DNA of 64,000 nucleotides. Source: Lasiosphaeria ovina. Its lineage: Eukaryota; Ascomycota; Sordariomycetes; Sordariales; Lasiosphaeriaceae. The notes under the pieces are model-generated. The model did no database searches, was not told the DNA's origin, and saw nothing but the letters and a program-made list of their open reading frames with translations. Shown piece by piece: positions 23,363 through 35,749 of the stretch. Both the position numbers and the translations under genes were made by a program. The DNA is taken from assembly GCA_033439765.1 (NCBI GenBank), contig JAULSN010000007.1, positions 2,046,001 to 2,110,000 on the forward strand. The letters are read 5' to 3'. Numbering within the stretch: the stretch's first letter is position 1; each line of letters starts with the position of its first letter.

Positions 23363-24396
23363 TCAACGCCCCATCCACCCGCCGTCGACCACCAGGACGT
23401 GGCCGCTCACGTACGCGCTGGCCCTGCTGGCCAGGTACACCACCGTGCCCTTGAAGTCTTCCGGGCTTCCCCACTGCAGCGGAGCAAAGCCAGCGAACGT
23501 CAGCGCCATCTACCGCAGAAGCAGCATACGCAATAGAAAGATTTCACTCACCCTCCCCGCGGGGATGCGGGCGCTGATGCTGGCTAGGCGGGCGGGGTCG
23601 TTGAGCAGGGCCGTGTTCATGTCGGTGTCGATGTAGCCCGGGGCGACAGCGTTGACGGTGACGCCGCGGGCGGTCCACTCGTTGGCGAAGCTCTTGGTCA
23701 GCTGGCCGACGGCGCCCTTGGACGCGGCGTAGGCGGGCACCGTCAGGCCGCCCTGGAAGGTCAGCAGCGACGCGAAGTTGACGATGGACCCGCGGCGGCC
23801 CGTGACCGGCGACGCGTCGAGCGTCAGCATGTGCGCTCCCACGTCGCGGCAGAGCGCGAAGACGCTGTTGAGGTTGACTTGGATGACCTTGGTTGGAGGG
23901 GGGAGGGTTAGTGGCGGTTTCGTTGTAAATAAAAGGGGGAAATGAAAAAAAGGGGGTGGGGGCAGGGGCCACCTCGTTAAAGTCGGAGTCGGGAAACGAT
24001 TCGCAGGGGTGTCGGCGCTGGATGCCGGCGCAGTTGACCAGAATCCGGAGCTCACGGCCGTCGGCGAGGATCTTAGGCACCAGCTTGGCCACGTCGGCTG
24101 CCGAGCTCAGGTCTGCCGTGTAGATGGTGGCCTTGCGACCGAGGGCCCGGACGGCTTCGAGGGTGGCCGTCGACGTCTCGTCTCTCTTTTTCCGGGGTGT
24201 CAGTCGTGGCGCCTAGGTGGCAGCTGGGGCAAGCATTCATGGGAACTGTTTTCACCTGGACCAAGATGAGATCTGCGCCGGCCTCGGCGAGGGCAACGGC
24301 GACGGCTTGGCCAATGCCCCGGGTGCCGCCTGTGACGACGGCAGTGTGGCCCTCGAGCGAGAACATGTCGGCGACGGGCGGCGCCATGCTGGGCAT
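23363..24396 (-). CDS. Short-chain dehydrogenase, 2-deoxy-D-gluconate 3-dehydrogenase (KduD) type
   Basis: Four exons on the minus strand: 24396-24256, 24185-23973, 23887-23552, 23473-23363; 266 residues. A classical SDR: cofactor loop TGGTRGIGQ at 22-30, [10 protein letters not shown] after it, catalytic Ser158, Tyr171 and Lys175 ([19 protein letters not shown]), then [13 protein letters not shown] and the C-terminal VVDGGWMGR. These motifs, especially IQRRHP and [11 protein letters not shown], are those of KduD-like enzymes that oxidise or reduce keto-deoxy-gluconates; the true substrate in fungi is often unknown. The start is the first ATG of the open frame; a second ATG three codons later is possible. 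The gene is divergent from the polyol dehydrogenase and shares its promoter region, suggesting joint control in sugar-acid or polyol catabolism. Confidence 0.92.
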
Positions 24397-24855
24397 GGGG
24401 CTGGGAGATCTGGGAATGGAAATAGAATTCAACGACTAACACGGAGCTAGCTAGGTACAGTACTTAGTCAATTATAGGAAACCTATTTCGGACAGTTGAA
24501 GATTGAAGGGAGCTTCGCAAGATGGGCGGAGAGACTTTGAATTGCAGCTGGAAGGGCACTAGGCAACTGTAACACACAGTAACTGCGGGCCCCTGAAGCG
24601 TCCAAGTCCGGTTCCGCCTTTGCTTTCCATTGTACGTCGGATCCATGGGCCGGCACTTCAATCATGCAAGCTCCTCGATCCCTCCATAAGCCCAATTGGA
24701 GCTGTTCGGGGCCGTTTCCAACGAGAACCCGCTCCAGATAGTTTGCAGCCATGGTCGCTTTTGTTTGGTTTCGGCCTGACCCTGGGATGTCAGGCTCGAA
24801 CGCGCCCTGTAAATGTGCTGCTGTACTCTAGCACTCAGGCATACCCCTACACAAG

Positions 24856-24890
24856 GTGGGGAAGGTTACCCAAATTGGGGTGGGGCGGGG
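24856..24890. promoter_or_regulatory. Cluster of CreA-like (SYGGRG) sites
   Basis: Three matches to the fungal carbon-catabolite repressor consensus SYGGRG lie within 35 bases: GTGGGG at 24856-24861, GTGGGG at 24880-24885 and GCGGGG at 24885-24890. CreA represses sugar-use genes in glucose. Paired close sites are the pattern usually found functional, but the whole stretch is G-rich, so chance matches are possible. Confidence 0.35.
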
Positions 24891-25094
24891 AGGGGGGCTT
24901 GGGCGGAGGCTCGGGCGAAAAGAAAGGGTCACCCTCCACAGTAGCCAAGTTTTGAACTCCCACAGTACAAACTATCTTGCCAGTTGCCGGCCCAGGGCTT
25001 CAGAATCGATAATCCCCCTGTAATAGCCCCTAGATCGTTATCTTTCTACACTGTGGAGGATTGGCTTGTTAACTAGGCAGCTGGCGTAGGAAGC

Positions 25095-25100
25095 TTAGCC
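25095..25100 (-). promoter_or_regulatory. Single XlnR/Xyr1-type element
   Basis: TTAGCC is the reverse of GGCTAA, the core bound by the xylan regulator XlnR/Xyr1, which controls xylitol dehydrogenase genes in several fungi. It overlaps a CCAAT box (25099-25103). One six-base match is weak evidence. Confidence 0.2.
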
Positions 25101-25851
25101 AATTCTGGAACGTGGCGTTCTGAACCTTGCACTGGGAAGGTACTGGGGAAGGTGACCCTTTCTTTTTGCCCGAGCCTCCGTACTGTAGGTAGGTTCTCCT
25201 CCACTCGTTCCTGCCTCGGACGCTCATGATCTCGTCGCAGAGATCTGACCCATTCAGATGATGAAGTGTGTGGTTGCAGCATGCCGCCCCGTCTCGTGAT
25301 CATCCACTTTTTCGTCCCATCCCCTTGAGTCGTCCACGCGATGCGGTCGTTCCCCTCCATCTTGGGGTTTGGCGTTTGGAGAGATAGGTACTTGGACGAC
25401 GACTGTCTTTTTATTTGAAATTCGTCTTGTTGTTTTCTTGATGTTGCTAGGTGAATTGCTGTCGAGGCAATCTATCAATCACCACTGCCGCCAATGCCGG
25501 TTTCGGCAGCTACAACCGCAGTAAGTGCCTGACCTACTTGCTGTTCTCCACCCCACTTACACATCCATTGGAGGTATGTGTACTGTATAGGATGGCTTCA
25601 GTCTCACTCTCGGGCTGGACTTGCTATTTGTGCTCCTCAGATTTGAGCCCAACTCAACCTTCCTCTTTCATCCTCCACATCCAACTGTCGCCCGCATTCG
25701 CTTTTGACCAACCCCAACCTCAGGCAAGCCGCCCACTTTGTAGATATTTTAGCATTGAGCAAAACATCGTTGCCCCTAACTCGACCTCCCTTGCAGCCGA
25801 CGGCAATATTCGGCGCATCGACACAAGGAGCGAGTAAAGCGAACGGGAGTC

Positions 25852-27360
25852 ATGTCAAGTCATGTCCTGGCAAGCAATATCCTGCCGAGCACCAAGGTCG
25901 TGGCAAGCACCAAGGTCGTCGCTTCGGTGCTCCATGGACCCAAAGACTTGAGAAAGGTAAAGCCAAGGTCCCTTCACTCAAAAGGAAGAATAAAATGACA
26001 GTATAGGAGGAAACTGACTGGCCGCTTGCGTATCAACAGGAGGAGCGAGACTTGGGCCCGCCAGGCCCCGGAGAGCTCCGGGTAGTCATCCATGCGACGG
26101 GGCTGTGCGGATCCGATCTGCACTACTATAACCACTTCCGCAACGGCGACATCGTGGTGCGGGAGCCCCTGACGCTCGGCCACGAGTCGTTCGGCATCGT
26201 TGTCGCCATGCACCCCGATCTCGACACCCCGACCGCCATGTTCCAGCCCGGCGACCGCGTCGCCCTCGAAGTCGGCCAGCCCTGCCAGGAGTGCCGGTGC
26301 TGCAAGTCGGGGCGCTATAACATCTGCGCCAACATGGTCTTCCGCAGTTCGGCACGCTCCTTCCCCCACGCCCAGGGCACCCTCCAGCACGCCATCAACC
26401 ACCCGGCCATATACTGCCACAAGTATGCATATTTCTCTCATGGCTGCCCCCGAGCTCCCCTTAAAGGACCCATCTGTTGTTCTGACTACATCGTATCAAC
26501 CTCAGACTGCCCCTCCATGTCTCATATAAGCTGGGCGCCCTAGTCGAGCCCCTATCCGTGGCGCTCCACGCAGTGGATCGAGCCAATCTCAGCCCCCGCG
26601 AGGCGGTGCTGGTGTTTGGCGCGGGCCCGGTGGGCCTGCTGTGCGCGGCAGTGACCAAGGCGACGACGCCAGCTGCTAAGGTAATCATAGCTGACATCCA
26701 GGCGGAGCGGGTCAAGTTCGCAATTGAGAACGGCTTCGCCGACGACGGCATCGTGGTTCCGGCGGGTGGGCCAGGCGGTCTTGAAGACGTCAAGGTGCGC
26801 CTCGCCTTCTCCAAGTATGTCGCCGACATTGTCAAGGAAAGCAGCATTTTTGTTCAAGATTACGATGACGGTGAAGACGACGGGCCCAGCGGCATCACTG
26901 CCACCTTTGAGTGTACCGGGGTCGAATCTTGCATGCAGGCTGCCATTTATGTGAGTGCTTCCAACCTGGCTGCCCCTTTTCGAAACCCATCTATAAACAA
27001 CCACTGGAGAATTAAACCACACCAAACCCAAACACTGACAACAGAACACTGTGACAACAGGCGACGGAGGCCGGCGGCAGGATTATGATCATCGGCATGG
27101 GCAACCCGATTCAAACACTGCCCATCGGAGCAGCGGCGCTGCGTGAGGTCGACTTCATCGGCGTGTTCCGGTACCGGCAAGGCGTTTACGCGCGGGCCAT
27201 TGAGCTGCTGGCAAGCAACAACCCGGACCTGCCGAACCTGGAGCGCATCGTGACGCACCAATTCTGCGGGATGGACAACGTACCCGCCGCCTTCGAGATG
27301 GCGGGCCGCGTCAAGGACGACGATGGAAAACTCGTGCTTAAGGTAGTTGTTAGGACTTAG
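25852..27360 (+). CDS. Zinc-dependent sorbitol/xylitol dehydrogenase
   Basis: Four exons: 25852-25956, 26040-26422, 26506-26950, 27061-27360; 410 residues. A medium-chain dehydrogenase that oxidises polyols (xylitol, sorbitol or arabinitol) with NAD. Catalytic zinc ligands are Cys58 (GLCGSDLHYY) and His83/Glu84 (LTLGHES). The structural zinc site has Cys117, 120, 123 and 131 (PCQECRCCKSGRYNIC). The Rossmann loop is VFGAGPVGLL. The N-terminal VLHGPKDLR block is typical of fungal xylitol/sorbitol dehydrogenases. The protein is somewhat long because of an acidic insert (DYDDGEDDGPSG) and an 18-bp duplication in exon 1. Substrate preference cannot be decided. The start is the ATG that opens the only exon joining in frame. 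Confidence 0.92.
25888..25923 (+). repeat. 18-bp tandem duplication in coding exon 1
   Basis: AGCACCAAGGTCGTGGCA (25888-25905) is followed by a near-identical copy (25906-25923), giving the peptide STKVVASTKVVA before the conserved start of the dehydrogenase fold. Confidence 0.8.
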
Positions 27361-30300
27361 TGAGTTGCTGATTGTGGGGTATTCTTTCAGTCGTTTTGTC
27401 CTCTCGCCCCCTCTCCCAAACACGCAGTTGAGGAAAAGGTGTTTTTGGTTGCGTGGCTGGATACTTGAGTTGGTGGAGCGAGAGATATACTGGGTAGCCA
27501 AGGTCTGCTTGGAAAGAGGAGGGCCTAATCGTTTACCCTGGCATCGTCCTGCTTTCACCAGGAAAGGGCAGTGTGGTATCGTCAAGCTTTAGCGTTTTCT
27601 TAAGGAGGTAGAGACTAGCGATAGAACTAGGATATCCAGTTGACTGGCTTTCTGATATGCTTTCGCTACTACTAGGTACTTTTAGTATTACCTCTTATTG
27701 ATAGACGAAAAAGAAAAGGAAATATAGGAGTTGCATCAGACTAAAACCAATCACTTTCCCATGAGTTCCTATGGTCCAATCGCAGTACTCACCTGCCTGC
27801 TCCAACCATGAAAACAGGGGTCAGGTAAAGAGAGAAGAAAGCAACAGAGAGTACCTAGCTTGCCGGGAGAGATATCAGCAGGCAGTGTACAAACCGGGGG
27901 TGATGGAATATACGTCGTGGGTTCTAGGATTCAGGCAAGGTAAGGTAATTATACCTCTAGACTTTTACAACTTGATGTGGAGTTGCAAAGGAGAAAATAA
28001 TCAATATCGGCAAGGACAGTTTTCTACCATCCTTGAGTTCAAGAAAAGAGGGAGGGAGGGAGGTATGTTGTTCCCCCAGTACATGTGTCTGAGAACGGAT
28101 AGTTCATCTCGCGTCTGCTCTCGGGCAGCGAGATTGACGTGGCAGAGCGAAGAAAACTCCTGTAGACTCCCTTCTCTCACCTTGCGTTGCTATGACGTTG
28201 GCGAGGCGGGTGCGTGCGGTGCTGCTATGCGTTGTCCAAGAGACATACTGTTTCCCGGAAGCTGTGAACTGGTGTGTCTTTTCAAGATCAAGCAGCGGTA
28301 CCGGCAGCAGCTTCTGGAATTGGCTGAGGAAGCAATTCTAACTTCGATGCCGTCTCGGCCGTTTCGGTCTCGAAGAGAAGTGTGAAGAAAGAGAAGTCAG
28401 ATTGGGCTTTGCACCGCCCAAGTGGCGGTGAGGCGGTCGGGCCGCTCTCAGACTCTGGTGGCTGCAGCCGGTGAGACATTGTAAGCTGCTGGTTCCCTTG
28501 GACGACAAAGGGCCAGGAACATCGAGGCTCTACTGCTTATCGACACTCACTTGCGCTCTCACGCCTCGGCCACGGCGGCAGTCCCCGGCCCCGCCAGCGA
28601 TTCCGATTGGAGCAAACTCAGGCCGCACACAAGTGAGAACGGCGTCTTTCCGTATTTTGCCCTTTTTTCTCTTTCCTTATTTTTACACTTTTAGAGTCCC
28701 AAGGGGTTAACCAGGTTGACCCCGGACCCGGGACAACGAGTGCATAAAAAGCAACATGTCTGCCCAACGACGTGTCTCGTAGGGATTTGCTTCCCGGCAA
28801 CCACGACTCGACCCGGCACCGAGCCCTCAGGATCCAAAACACAGCACGGCCGGATGAGGATACACAGCTGCGCCCAGCGGGATTTTCCGGGTTTTGGAAA
28901 TCTCTGCGTCCAGGGCAAGGCGGCGAATTGCGACACAGGAACGGTCCGAAGACGTTCAGCATATAGCCGAGGCTGAGGATTCGGGAGAAGAAAGGACCTC
29001 GCGGAGAGGTATAGCTTACCGACTGGGTGGCCGACTAACTCGCAGCTGCGATGAATTGAGAAGCCTTTTGGGATAGCAGAGAGATTTGTTGCCAAGGGCT
29101 CTGGCTGAATGAGTTCATGCATTGGACAATGACAAATACCCATTAGACAGCAAGGCGAAACAAGGCTGGGGCCCGGCGCATAGCCAGGTTTGGCTTCCGG
29201 GCCCAGAGACTCGACGGCTAGAGTTATGGTGGTGCTGCGTTGCGATTCTTTTCGGTTCGCTAACAACCAAGTCTGATGCACGGGAAGTTCGGCAGCATGC
29301 GCGTATATTGCAGATGCTGCCAGAGCCGCGCCTATCGGAGTTGGTATATGGCCCAGCGGAAAAGGGGCAACGGGTAAGGGCCTCTCCTGAGGTTGAAAGC
29401 CGGACCTCGGTCAAAGCAATCAGGAAAAAGGTTTGGGCCTCTTACACTGAGCTGTCGCACTACGAGCCGATGGCGTCGATGGCTTGTAATGCCCCACCAC
29501 ATGTGAGGCCATGACAGGTTGTTTTGCGTGATGGTGTGTCAACAAGTTCAAATAGAAGACAAAGTGCAGGGCGCCCGGCTTGCGGGGTGGCCTAGGTGGG
29601 CGGCATGGTGGTGTGGTTGCTAGTAATGTGAAGCCATACACAACTTTGGACGTCAGTCGGGGGAAGTAGTGTGTTTTCCAAAAGGGGTTAATGGAATTTG
29701 GTGTTTTGGGGCACATCCTTGTGCCGCACCCACACTTCTCGAAATGGGAAATTGATTACCTGATTTGGTGGCGTCACCACCCTGAGACCTCGGGAGTCGA
29801 TTTACGTTGTACTGTCTGCAACCTAGAGACAAGGCCGAAAACAAGGCAGAAAAATCCAGGATTTCGCCCCGTTTGCTCGTCCAAACCCTCATGAGACACA
29901 ACAGTGATTCAGGGTGGCGACAGAAGCGTGGGTGCGCAGAAGACTGGAGAGGAATGTGTTTGCATTTTGCGCAAATTATTGGATAAAGAACGCGAGTATC
30001 GGCATAGCCGGTGTTGGAGTGTCCAAAGGGGGTACTCGGTGCTCTTTATACAGCCACGGAGGCCGCGGCCACAGCCTCGTCAGCCCAGCTGCTGCACGAA
30101 CAAGACGAGGCATCTGCTCCGCGATGAGGTCTACCTCAGGCCCGAGGTCGTCCGAGAATCGCCCCCACCGCGAGTGCACGATGCTTTGAGTTAGACACCC
30201 TTTCAACCTCTCCCTCTTAACCTCGCGACTGCCTTGTCTCCTCCCCTTTTGGTATTAAGAACGCTGGCCAGCAGCTCAACTTGGCAGCCGCGTCTGCCTT

Positions 30301-30988
30301 ACCCTGGTCCTCATCATCTTTCATGCTTCCCAAGTTGCGCCCGCCATGCGCACTTGCAGTAGAATAATTTCATCCCAACTCGCATCTGTCCGTTCTACAC
30401 GCCATATGCCCCGGCGCCTTCCTTAAATGCGGTAGATGGGGCCAAGGCTTCAGGGATTGCCTCGCTTACCTGCCAGAAGTAGCCTCGAAGGCAGGTACGG
30501 TCAAATACCCTCCAGGACTTTTCTGTATATCGCGGGGCAACTCTGCAGCCTCAACTCGATTCTCTGGCCACCGAAAAGCCATTGCTAACCGACCTCTCAG
30601 CTTCTGCCGCTGCCAAGAGCCTCGTCCTCTGCCCTCTGCCCTCTGCATTTGCGGTAGCAGGTATATATCTCAGTACCTCAGCATCTGCTTCATCGAAATT
30701 TTCAACTCGCAGGACTAGTCCAGACCCATCGTCGGACCTCTAGACCAAAAGGCTTCCAGCTGTTCAGCTAGGACAGCGAACGCATTCCAAGCTCTCTCGT
30801 GCCCGTCTGTGATGCAAGTCGCCTCCCGACGAGCTCTGTCCTGAACGGGGGCCCAAAACTGCTTGGACAAGGTATCTACCTAACCTCAGCCGGCACCGTA
30901 CGCCGCACTCAGCAAAGACGACTTGGTATTGTCGTCGACGTGGTTGACGCAAGTTTAGGAGGACAAGTAGCTCCAACCCCCTGTGACA
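27361..30988. other. 3.6-kb gene-free region
   Basis: No frame here combines an ATG, splice signals and codon bias. The longest frames (minus 28691-29281; plus 29122-29514) overlap frames on the other strand and have no recognisable motif. The last 700 bases are CT-rich and probably hold the promoter and leader of the DUF6590 gene. No transposon coding sequence was recognised. Confidence 0.45.
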
Positions 30989-32254
30989 ATGACTGCCACA
31001 GACGGCTTGGCAGCATGGAATACGTTTGGTCATGCCCTGCGCTCAAGAGGTGTGCTTTCTATGCCGAATTCCCCCGAGACGAAAGAAGACGGCTTGCTGA
31101 TGTGTTGTTCTTTCTAACAGAGGAAACGGGAGAGCCGCCCGGCGGCGCAAAGCCCGAGAAAACCACCGAGTCGTCTTCATCCGTCCCGCGTTCCGACAAA
31201 CGCGAGGATGTTGTAATTAAAAATGACTCCCAGATCCGCATCAACACCAACTCTATCAGACCTGTTCAACCGCTACCTCCGGGAACCTCAAGCGGAAAGT
31301 GGACCTGGAACTCGAGAAGCCAAGACTACACTCAACTTCGAGGTATTGTACAAGAAACCTGTCAGAATTGCAACAAAATGGTCTGGCTAACATGTGCCCA
31401 GACGGCAAAACCGTCTACTACACAGACTTCCAGAAGCCTGACAAAAACTTAGCAGGCCCTTCCAGCCACAACAAAGCTAGCGGAAGTGAGTCAGACGTTG
31501 CGTCTGAGGATGCACAGCCAAGTAACAACGTCCCCCGCCCTACCTTTGGGAGCGAGGCCAACAGTGATTTCGCACCCGGGTCGGTCAGTGACGCAACTTC
31601 CATCTCCAGGCGAGGTTCCACAAGCAGCTCAGAAGGAAGCGACATTGTGCCCCCCCCAAAGCCTTGGGAAGAACCCCGGGACGAAGGTATGCCTCCTACA
31701 CAGTGACAATTCGTCTCTACGCTAACGCATTTCACCGTAAAGGCTTCAGGACTGTCGAAAAGCCGAAGCGCTTCTTCTCGGTGGGGCGGATTTTCAAGAC
31801 GGCGTGGTTCGAGCCGGGCAACGAGGACACGCCGGCGCGGCAGCCCGACGTGGAGTGGACGGAGAGGTGCGATCCGTACTTTGGGGAACGGCCGTACGCC
31901 AAGTTCCGGTGGTTCGTGGTCGTGCGCAAGCGGCTGCACCACTCGCTGTGCCTCAACATCACGTCCTTCGGCGGCCAGGGGAAGCCGAGGATGAGCAAGG
32001 GCCGGCCCATGGACTACGTCGTGCTGCACTCGGCCGAGATCCCCCCGCCGGAGCCCTACGACGAGGAGGGCATCTCGCGCGACCCCATCGCCGTCATCAT
32101 CGAGGACGAGGAGCAGTACATCTCGCCCCTCGCCCGCCTCGACTGCGGCCGCATCTACACAGTCGAGGACAACCTGCAGGTCATGAAGATTGGCCGCGTC
32201 CACCCAGACTGCCTGCCCCGCCTCGAGGAGTACTTTCGGGAGAGCGTGCTTTAG
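30989..32254 (+). CDS. DUF6590 domain protein
   Basis: Four exons: 30989-31049, 31121-31342, 31402-31686, 31743-32254; 359 residues. The C-terminal part (from about residue 195) has the pattern of the fungal DUF6590 domain: VGRIFKTAWFEPG, then FRWFVVVRKRLHHSLCLNI, SFGGQGKPRMS, DYVVLHSAEIPPPEP and RIYTVEDNLQVMKIGRVHP. The function of this domain is not known. A central region carries SGKWTWNSRSQDYTQLRDGK, a feature common before this domain, then a Ser-rich disordered linker. The chosen ATG (context GTGACAATGA) is the only start that joins in frame to exon 2 through a GT...AG intron. Phases agree at every junction. Confidence 0.85.
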
Positions 32255-34839
32255 GAAACGTGATTTCCCGAGGTTCCAGACAGGCTCGAGCAGTGCCAGT
32301 TTTACTCATCATCATAAGAATAGCCCGAAGTCATTACTAATATTCTAGAGACGGAGAAGGCAGTTGGCATGTTGCTAAGATGCAAGTGTCGTGGTTTCGA
32401 TTATCAAGGACCTGGAGCATGTTTTTGCAGGTGGCGGGCACGAAGAGTTTGTTCGATCCGAGGCCAAACGTTTCCCAGACCGACAAATCTCTTCATAACA
32501 GCCCGGAGGGGAGAGCAGTGGCAAAACAGGAGGAAACGGCGGTGTGGAGGGAGTCTGAAACCTAAGGAACGAGTTAGGAAAAAAGAAAGAAGACAAAACA
32601 AGACAGTCACATTTTTAACCTAGGTGGCAAATCCAATGGCCTTTTTCTTTTGTCCAAGTGGATTACGTGGGGGAATGGATGCCTGCAGTGAAAACAACCC
32701 AACATTATCTGACAAGTCTGTTTGGACTGCCAAAAACGCCTGCTTGCTTGGACTTGGCCCATACAAAAGGCATATTCACTAACCGCGTCAAGGTAGGTAT
32801 ATTAGGGAAACCCAAGGCTTCGAGAAGAAAACCATGGGCCTGATATGGAATGAAAAAGCCCTGTCTGCTTACATATCGGGTTTTCTCGTCAAACTCGTGT
32901 TAGCCCCCAGTGGAGCGTGGGTAGAGGTTTTTGACAGTTCAGAACAGCCTTTATCTCCATTAATTACAATGAGAGATATTTCTGTTTCCCCTCTGAGCAT
33001 GTTTTGGATACGTATGCATGCTCTAGTTCAGTTCAGTTCAGTTTACGGTAAAATCCCTCTTTCCACTCCCCACCCCACCCCATTCTTTCTTTCTGTGTCC
33101 GTATGTCTGTCTGCACCTATATATGTGTGGGTTTATGTGACGAGTTATTATTGCCCATCCTTCCCTACTTGAATAGGTACCTGAGGTATCCTTTGGTGTG
33201 TATTTAGTACTTGGTCACATGCCATAATACGAGCGAGAGAGAGAGAGAGTGTGTGTAGCAAGCCTTTTTGTCCTTTCTGAAAACTGTATATTTGACACGA
33301 AGGCGCGGTGACGTTACTATAAAGATGCCTAGTGGTGGCGTATGTGTTCGTGATTGCGAGAGTAGGGAGGGGGGGGGGGGTGTTTTGCTTTAGTGCTACG
33401 AGGAGCATGGCCATTCGTGGTCGAACTGTCTATCTTTTATTTGTTTTTTCCCTCGGCCACCACAGGGGTATGAAGCAAGCACAACAAGACATATCGGCCA
33501 GGCTACGTGCTTGCACGATAACAATGTCTCTGCTTGTATACCGGGGTATTGATATGGAAATGTCCTTGCAGGCACAGTATCAACCTACCTACCTACCTGC
33601 CTACCCCAGGCATGGGTTTCGGGGCTTCACGGTACCGCGACCCGGCCGTCTACTAGACACAATGTAGTTGACTCTGTCATGGAAACAGAAGTCCCGCAGC
33701 CTCATGGCGGACTGGATGTACGGTAGGGTTATGGGGAAAATGGTATGTCATTGACGCAGCCTGACATCCGTCTACAAGTACATTACAGACAAGAAACTCT
33801 TCCCGCGTTTCTGGTCCTTGGTATTTAACCAAGGTACCTGCTTAGGACCTGTAGATCTTAATGACCGTGTAGCCTCTATCAAAACTATCGACGCTGAGTA
33901 GTGAGAGCCCAACTCTTAGCAAAGCCACTACAGCCGTCGGCGGGCCATGGGAGAAGCCGGGTAGTGCCCGCATAACAGACGAGAGGGCATAACAATATCC
34001 CCGACCCGAAGCTTGCAGATCCTACACCAAAGTACGTAGGTATGTACACCAAAAGCACCTAGGAGGCAGGGTCAAACACCACGACGAGGCTGGGCCGTCT
34101 TTCTCGCCAGCTCCAGGCTCTCTCCTGAAGCCAAGCCGCGACGTCACCAACAGCATGGGATTTGGCCAGCCAAGCACAGCGCCGACTTCGATATTCCCCG
34201 TCCCACGACAGCAGCTGGGCTGACTGCGTAATCTGGCGCTGCCTGGCGAATAAGACCACGATGGAAGTTTGGCCGACGTATATGATTGGTTGGGCAGGGT
34301 GGCCGACTGCTGTCTGCCGTGCTTGGCTCAAGCTTGTGGTCTGGCCTTGCTTGTAGAAAGAAGAGGTGTAGCACAGAACTCTGACAGGCTGTAGGTGGTG
34401 AGACAGCCAGGACATGTGCGGTCTGGATGCTACCACCAGGAGGTGTCATGTTAGTTGCTATCATCCGCTCAGTTCAAAAATCTAAACTAGGTAAGTGGCC
34501 TGCCTGCGAGCGTGCGATGCAAACGGGGGGGGGGGTGTCGTCTTGACAGGGATTGGTGACAAAAAAAAGGAGTCATGTGGTCTTGCGGGAATGCACGCTT
34601 CATTGGCGTAAAAAAAACAGGCAGCAAACGGTTTCCCCTCGGTAGATAGTAGGGGCAGCTGGTGGTGTATTGCGGAGCGAGCGAGCATGTGGCGATGTGT
34701 GATTGGGAGCAAATGGACCCAGCCATGGGCCTTTAGCTCTGCCCTATCTATGCATGGCCGTTCTTTGTTTCTCTCTGCAAGCACCCCTTGAGGACCGGAA
34801 CGTGTCGAGGGAGTTATTCGCTGTTTCTCTCTGCCGTGT
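32255..34839. other. 2.6-kb intergenic region between convergent genes
   Basis: A+T-richer than the genes, with GA repeats (33233-33250), a poly-G run (33368-33380) and TACC repeats (33584-33602). No credible gene. It should contain the 3' ends of the DUF6590 gene (+) and the CCDC97-like gene (-). Confidence 0.5.
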
Positions 34840-35749
34840 TCAAAAGTCCTGGATGCCCGTCTCACCCGTCAGGATCCTCTCGACCGGCCGTCGGCCGTGA
34901 GCGCCAGCACCGCTGCTGCTATTGCTACTAGCAGCGGGTGAGTCGCTGGCCCAGCTGGGGTCCTCCTCATCGAACCAGGCGTCCTCCTGCTCGGCGCGCT
35001 CTAGCACGTCGTACTCGTCGTCGCCGTCGACACGGGCGTACTCGAAGTCGTCGTCGCCGCCGCGGATGAAGCGGTCGCGCAGGTACGCCTCCCACTGCTG
35101 CCGCCCGCCCGCCCGCGTCCTCGGCGGCGCCGCCATCTCCGTCTCCAGGCTGCGGAAGGCCGTGAAGGCGTGCGTCGTCGTGTTTTCTGCCACCGACGTA
35201 GCTTGGGAGGCGATTCCCTGCGGGTCCTGAGGAGCGGAAAGCATGTCCACGTCTCCGTCTCCGTCTCCGTCTCTTCCTCGGCCCACAGCTCCGTCCGCCT
35301 CCCCCTTCTGCTCCTCAGGAGGCGACCCCGGCGTCTCAAAATCGGGGTCCGCAGGTCCAAGCCGAGACTCCTCGAGCTTGGCGAGGCGCTCTTCGCCGCG
35401 CAGCAGCGACCCCTCGAGCACGCGCGCGTAGCCCTTGGCGCGGCCCTCGGCCTCTCGCTCGGCGGGCGTCTGGAACCGCCGCACCAAGAAGTCATAGAGC
35501 AGCGGGTCTTGTAGTGCGTGTGCGTGTCAGCCAGAACGAACCTGCGAGTTTTCCTACAAGAGAGAAGAGGGAGAACGTACCGGCAAGCTCGTGGTCGGTT
35601 GAGTTGAAATAGTCTGGGTTGCGCAACAGGTACTCAGCGCGGCGGTTCTGCACGCGGATACGCGCCGACTGCGATGGCGACCGCGGGGGCCGTCGCCGAG
35701 GGGCTGAGAGCATGTCTAGACTCGTGGGCGGAGAGTCGAAACTAGGCAT
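34840..35749 (-). CDS. CCDC97-like (DUF2052) protein
   Basis: Two exons on the minus strand, 35749-35581 and 35507-34840; 278 residues. It matches the C-terminal domain of coiled-coil domain-containing protein 97: RIRVQNRRAEYLLRNPDYF, DPLLYDFLVRRFQTPAERE, then YLRDRFIRGGDDDFEYARVD and an acidic stretch EQEDAWFDEEDPSW. In human cells CCDC97 is reported with the U2 snRNP SF3B complex; in fungi its role is unstudied, so a splicing link is inference. The middle (about 110-170) is a disordered Gly/Asp-rich linker with a (Asp-Gly)n stretch. The first ATG of the frame is used; upstream in-frame sequence has no ATG. Confidence 0.85.

Larger units (their letters stand above)
24397..25851. other. Shared divergent promoter of two dehydrogenase genes
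   Basis: 1.45 kb between the SDR (-) and the sorbitol/xylitol dehydrogenase (+). It holds a cluster of G-rich CreA-like sites and one TTAGCC (reverse of GGCTAA) element, both listed separately. Open frames here are short and antisense to each other; no extra gene is supported. Confidence 0.55.

Noticed and set aside
21448..27360. Possible secondary-metabolite cluster (Ayg1-like hydrolase, SDR, dehydrogenase)
   Set aside because: The SDR and dehydrogenase have sugar/polyol signatures, and there is no synthase, transporter or cluster regulator.
28691..29281. 196-codon minus frame in the 27-31 kb region
   Set aside because: Overlapping frames on the other strand, no codon bias or domain.
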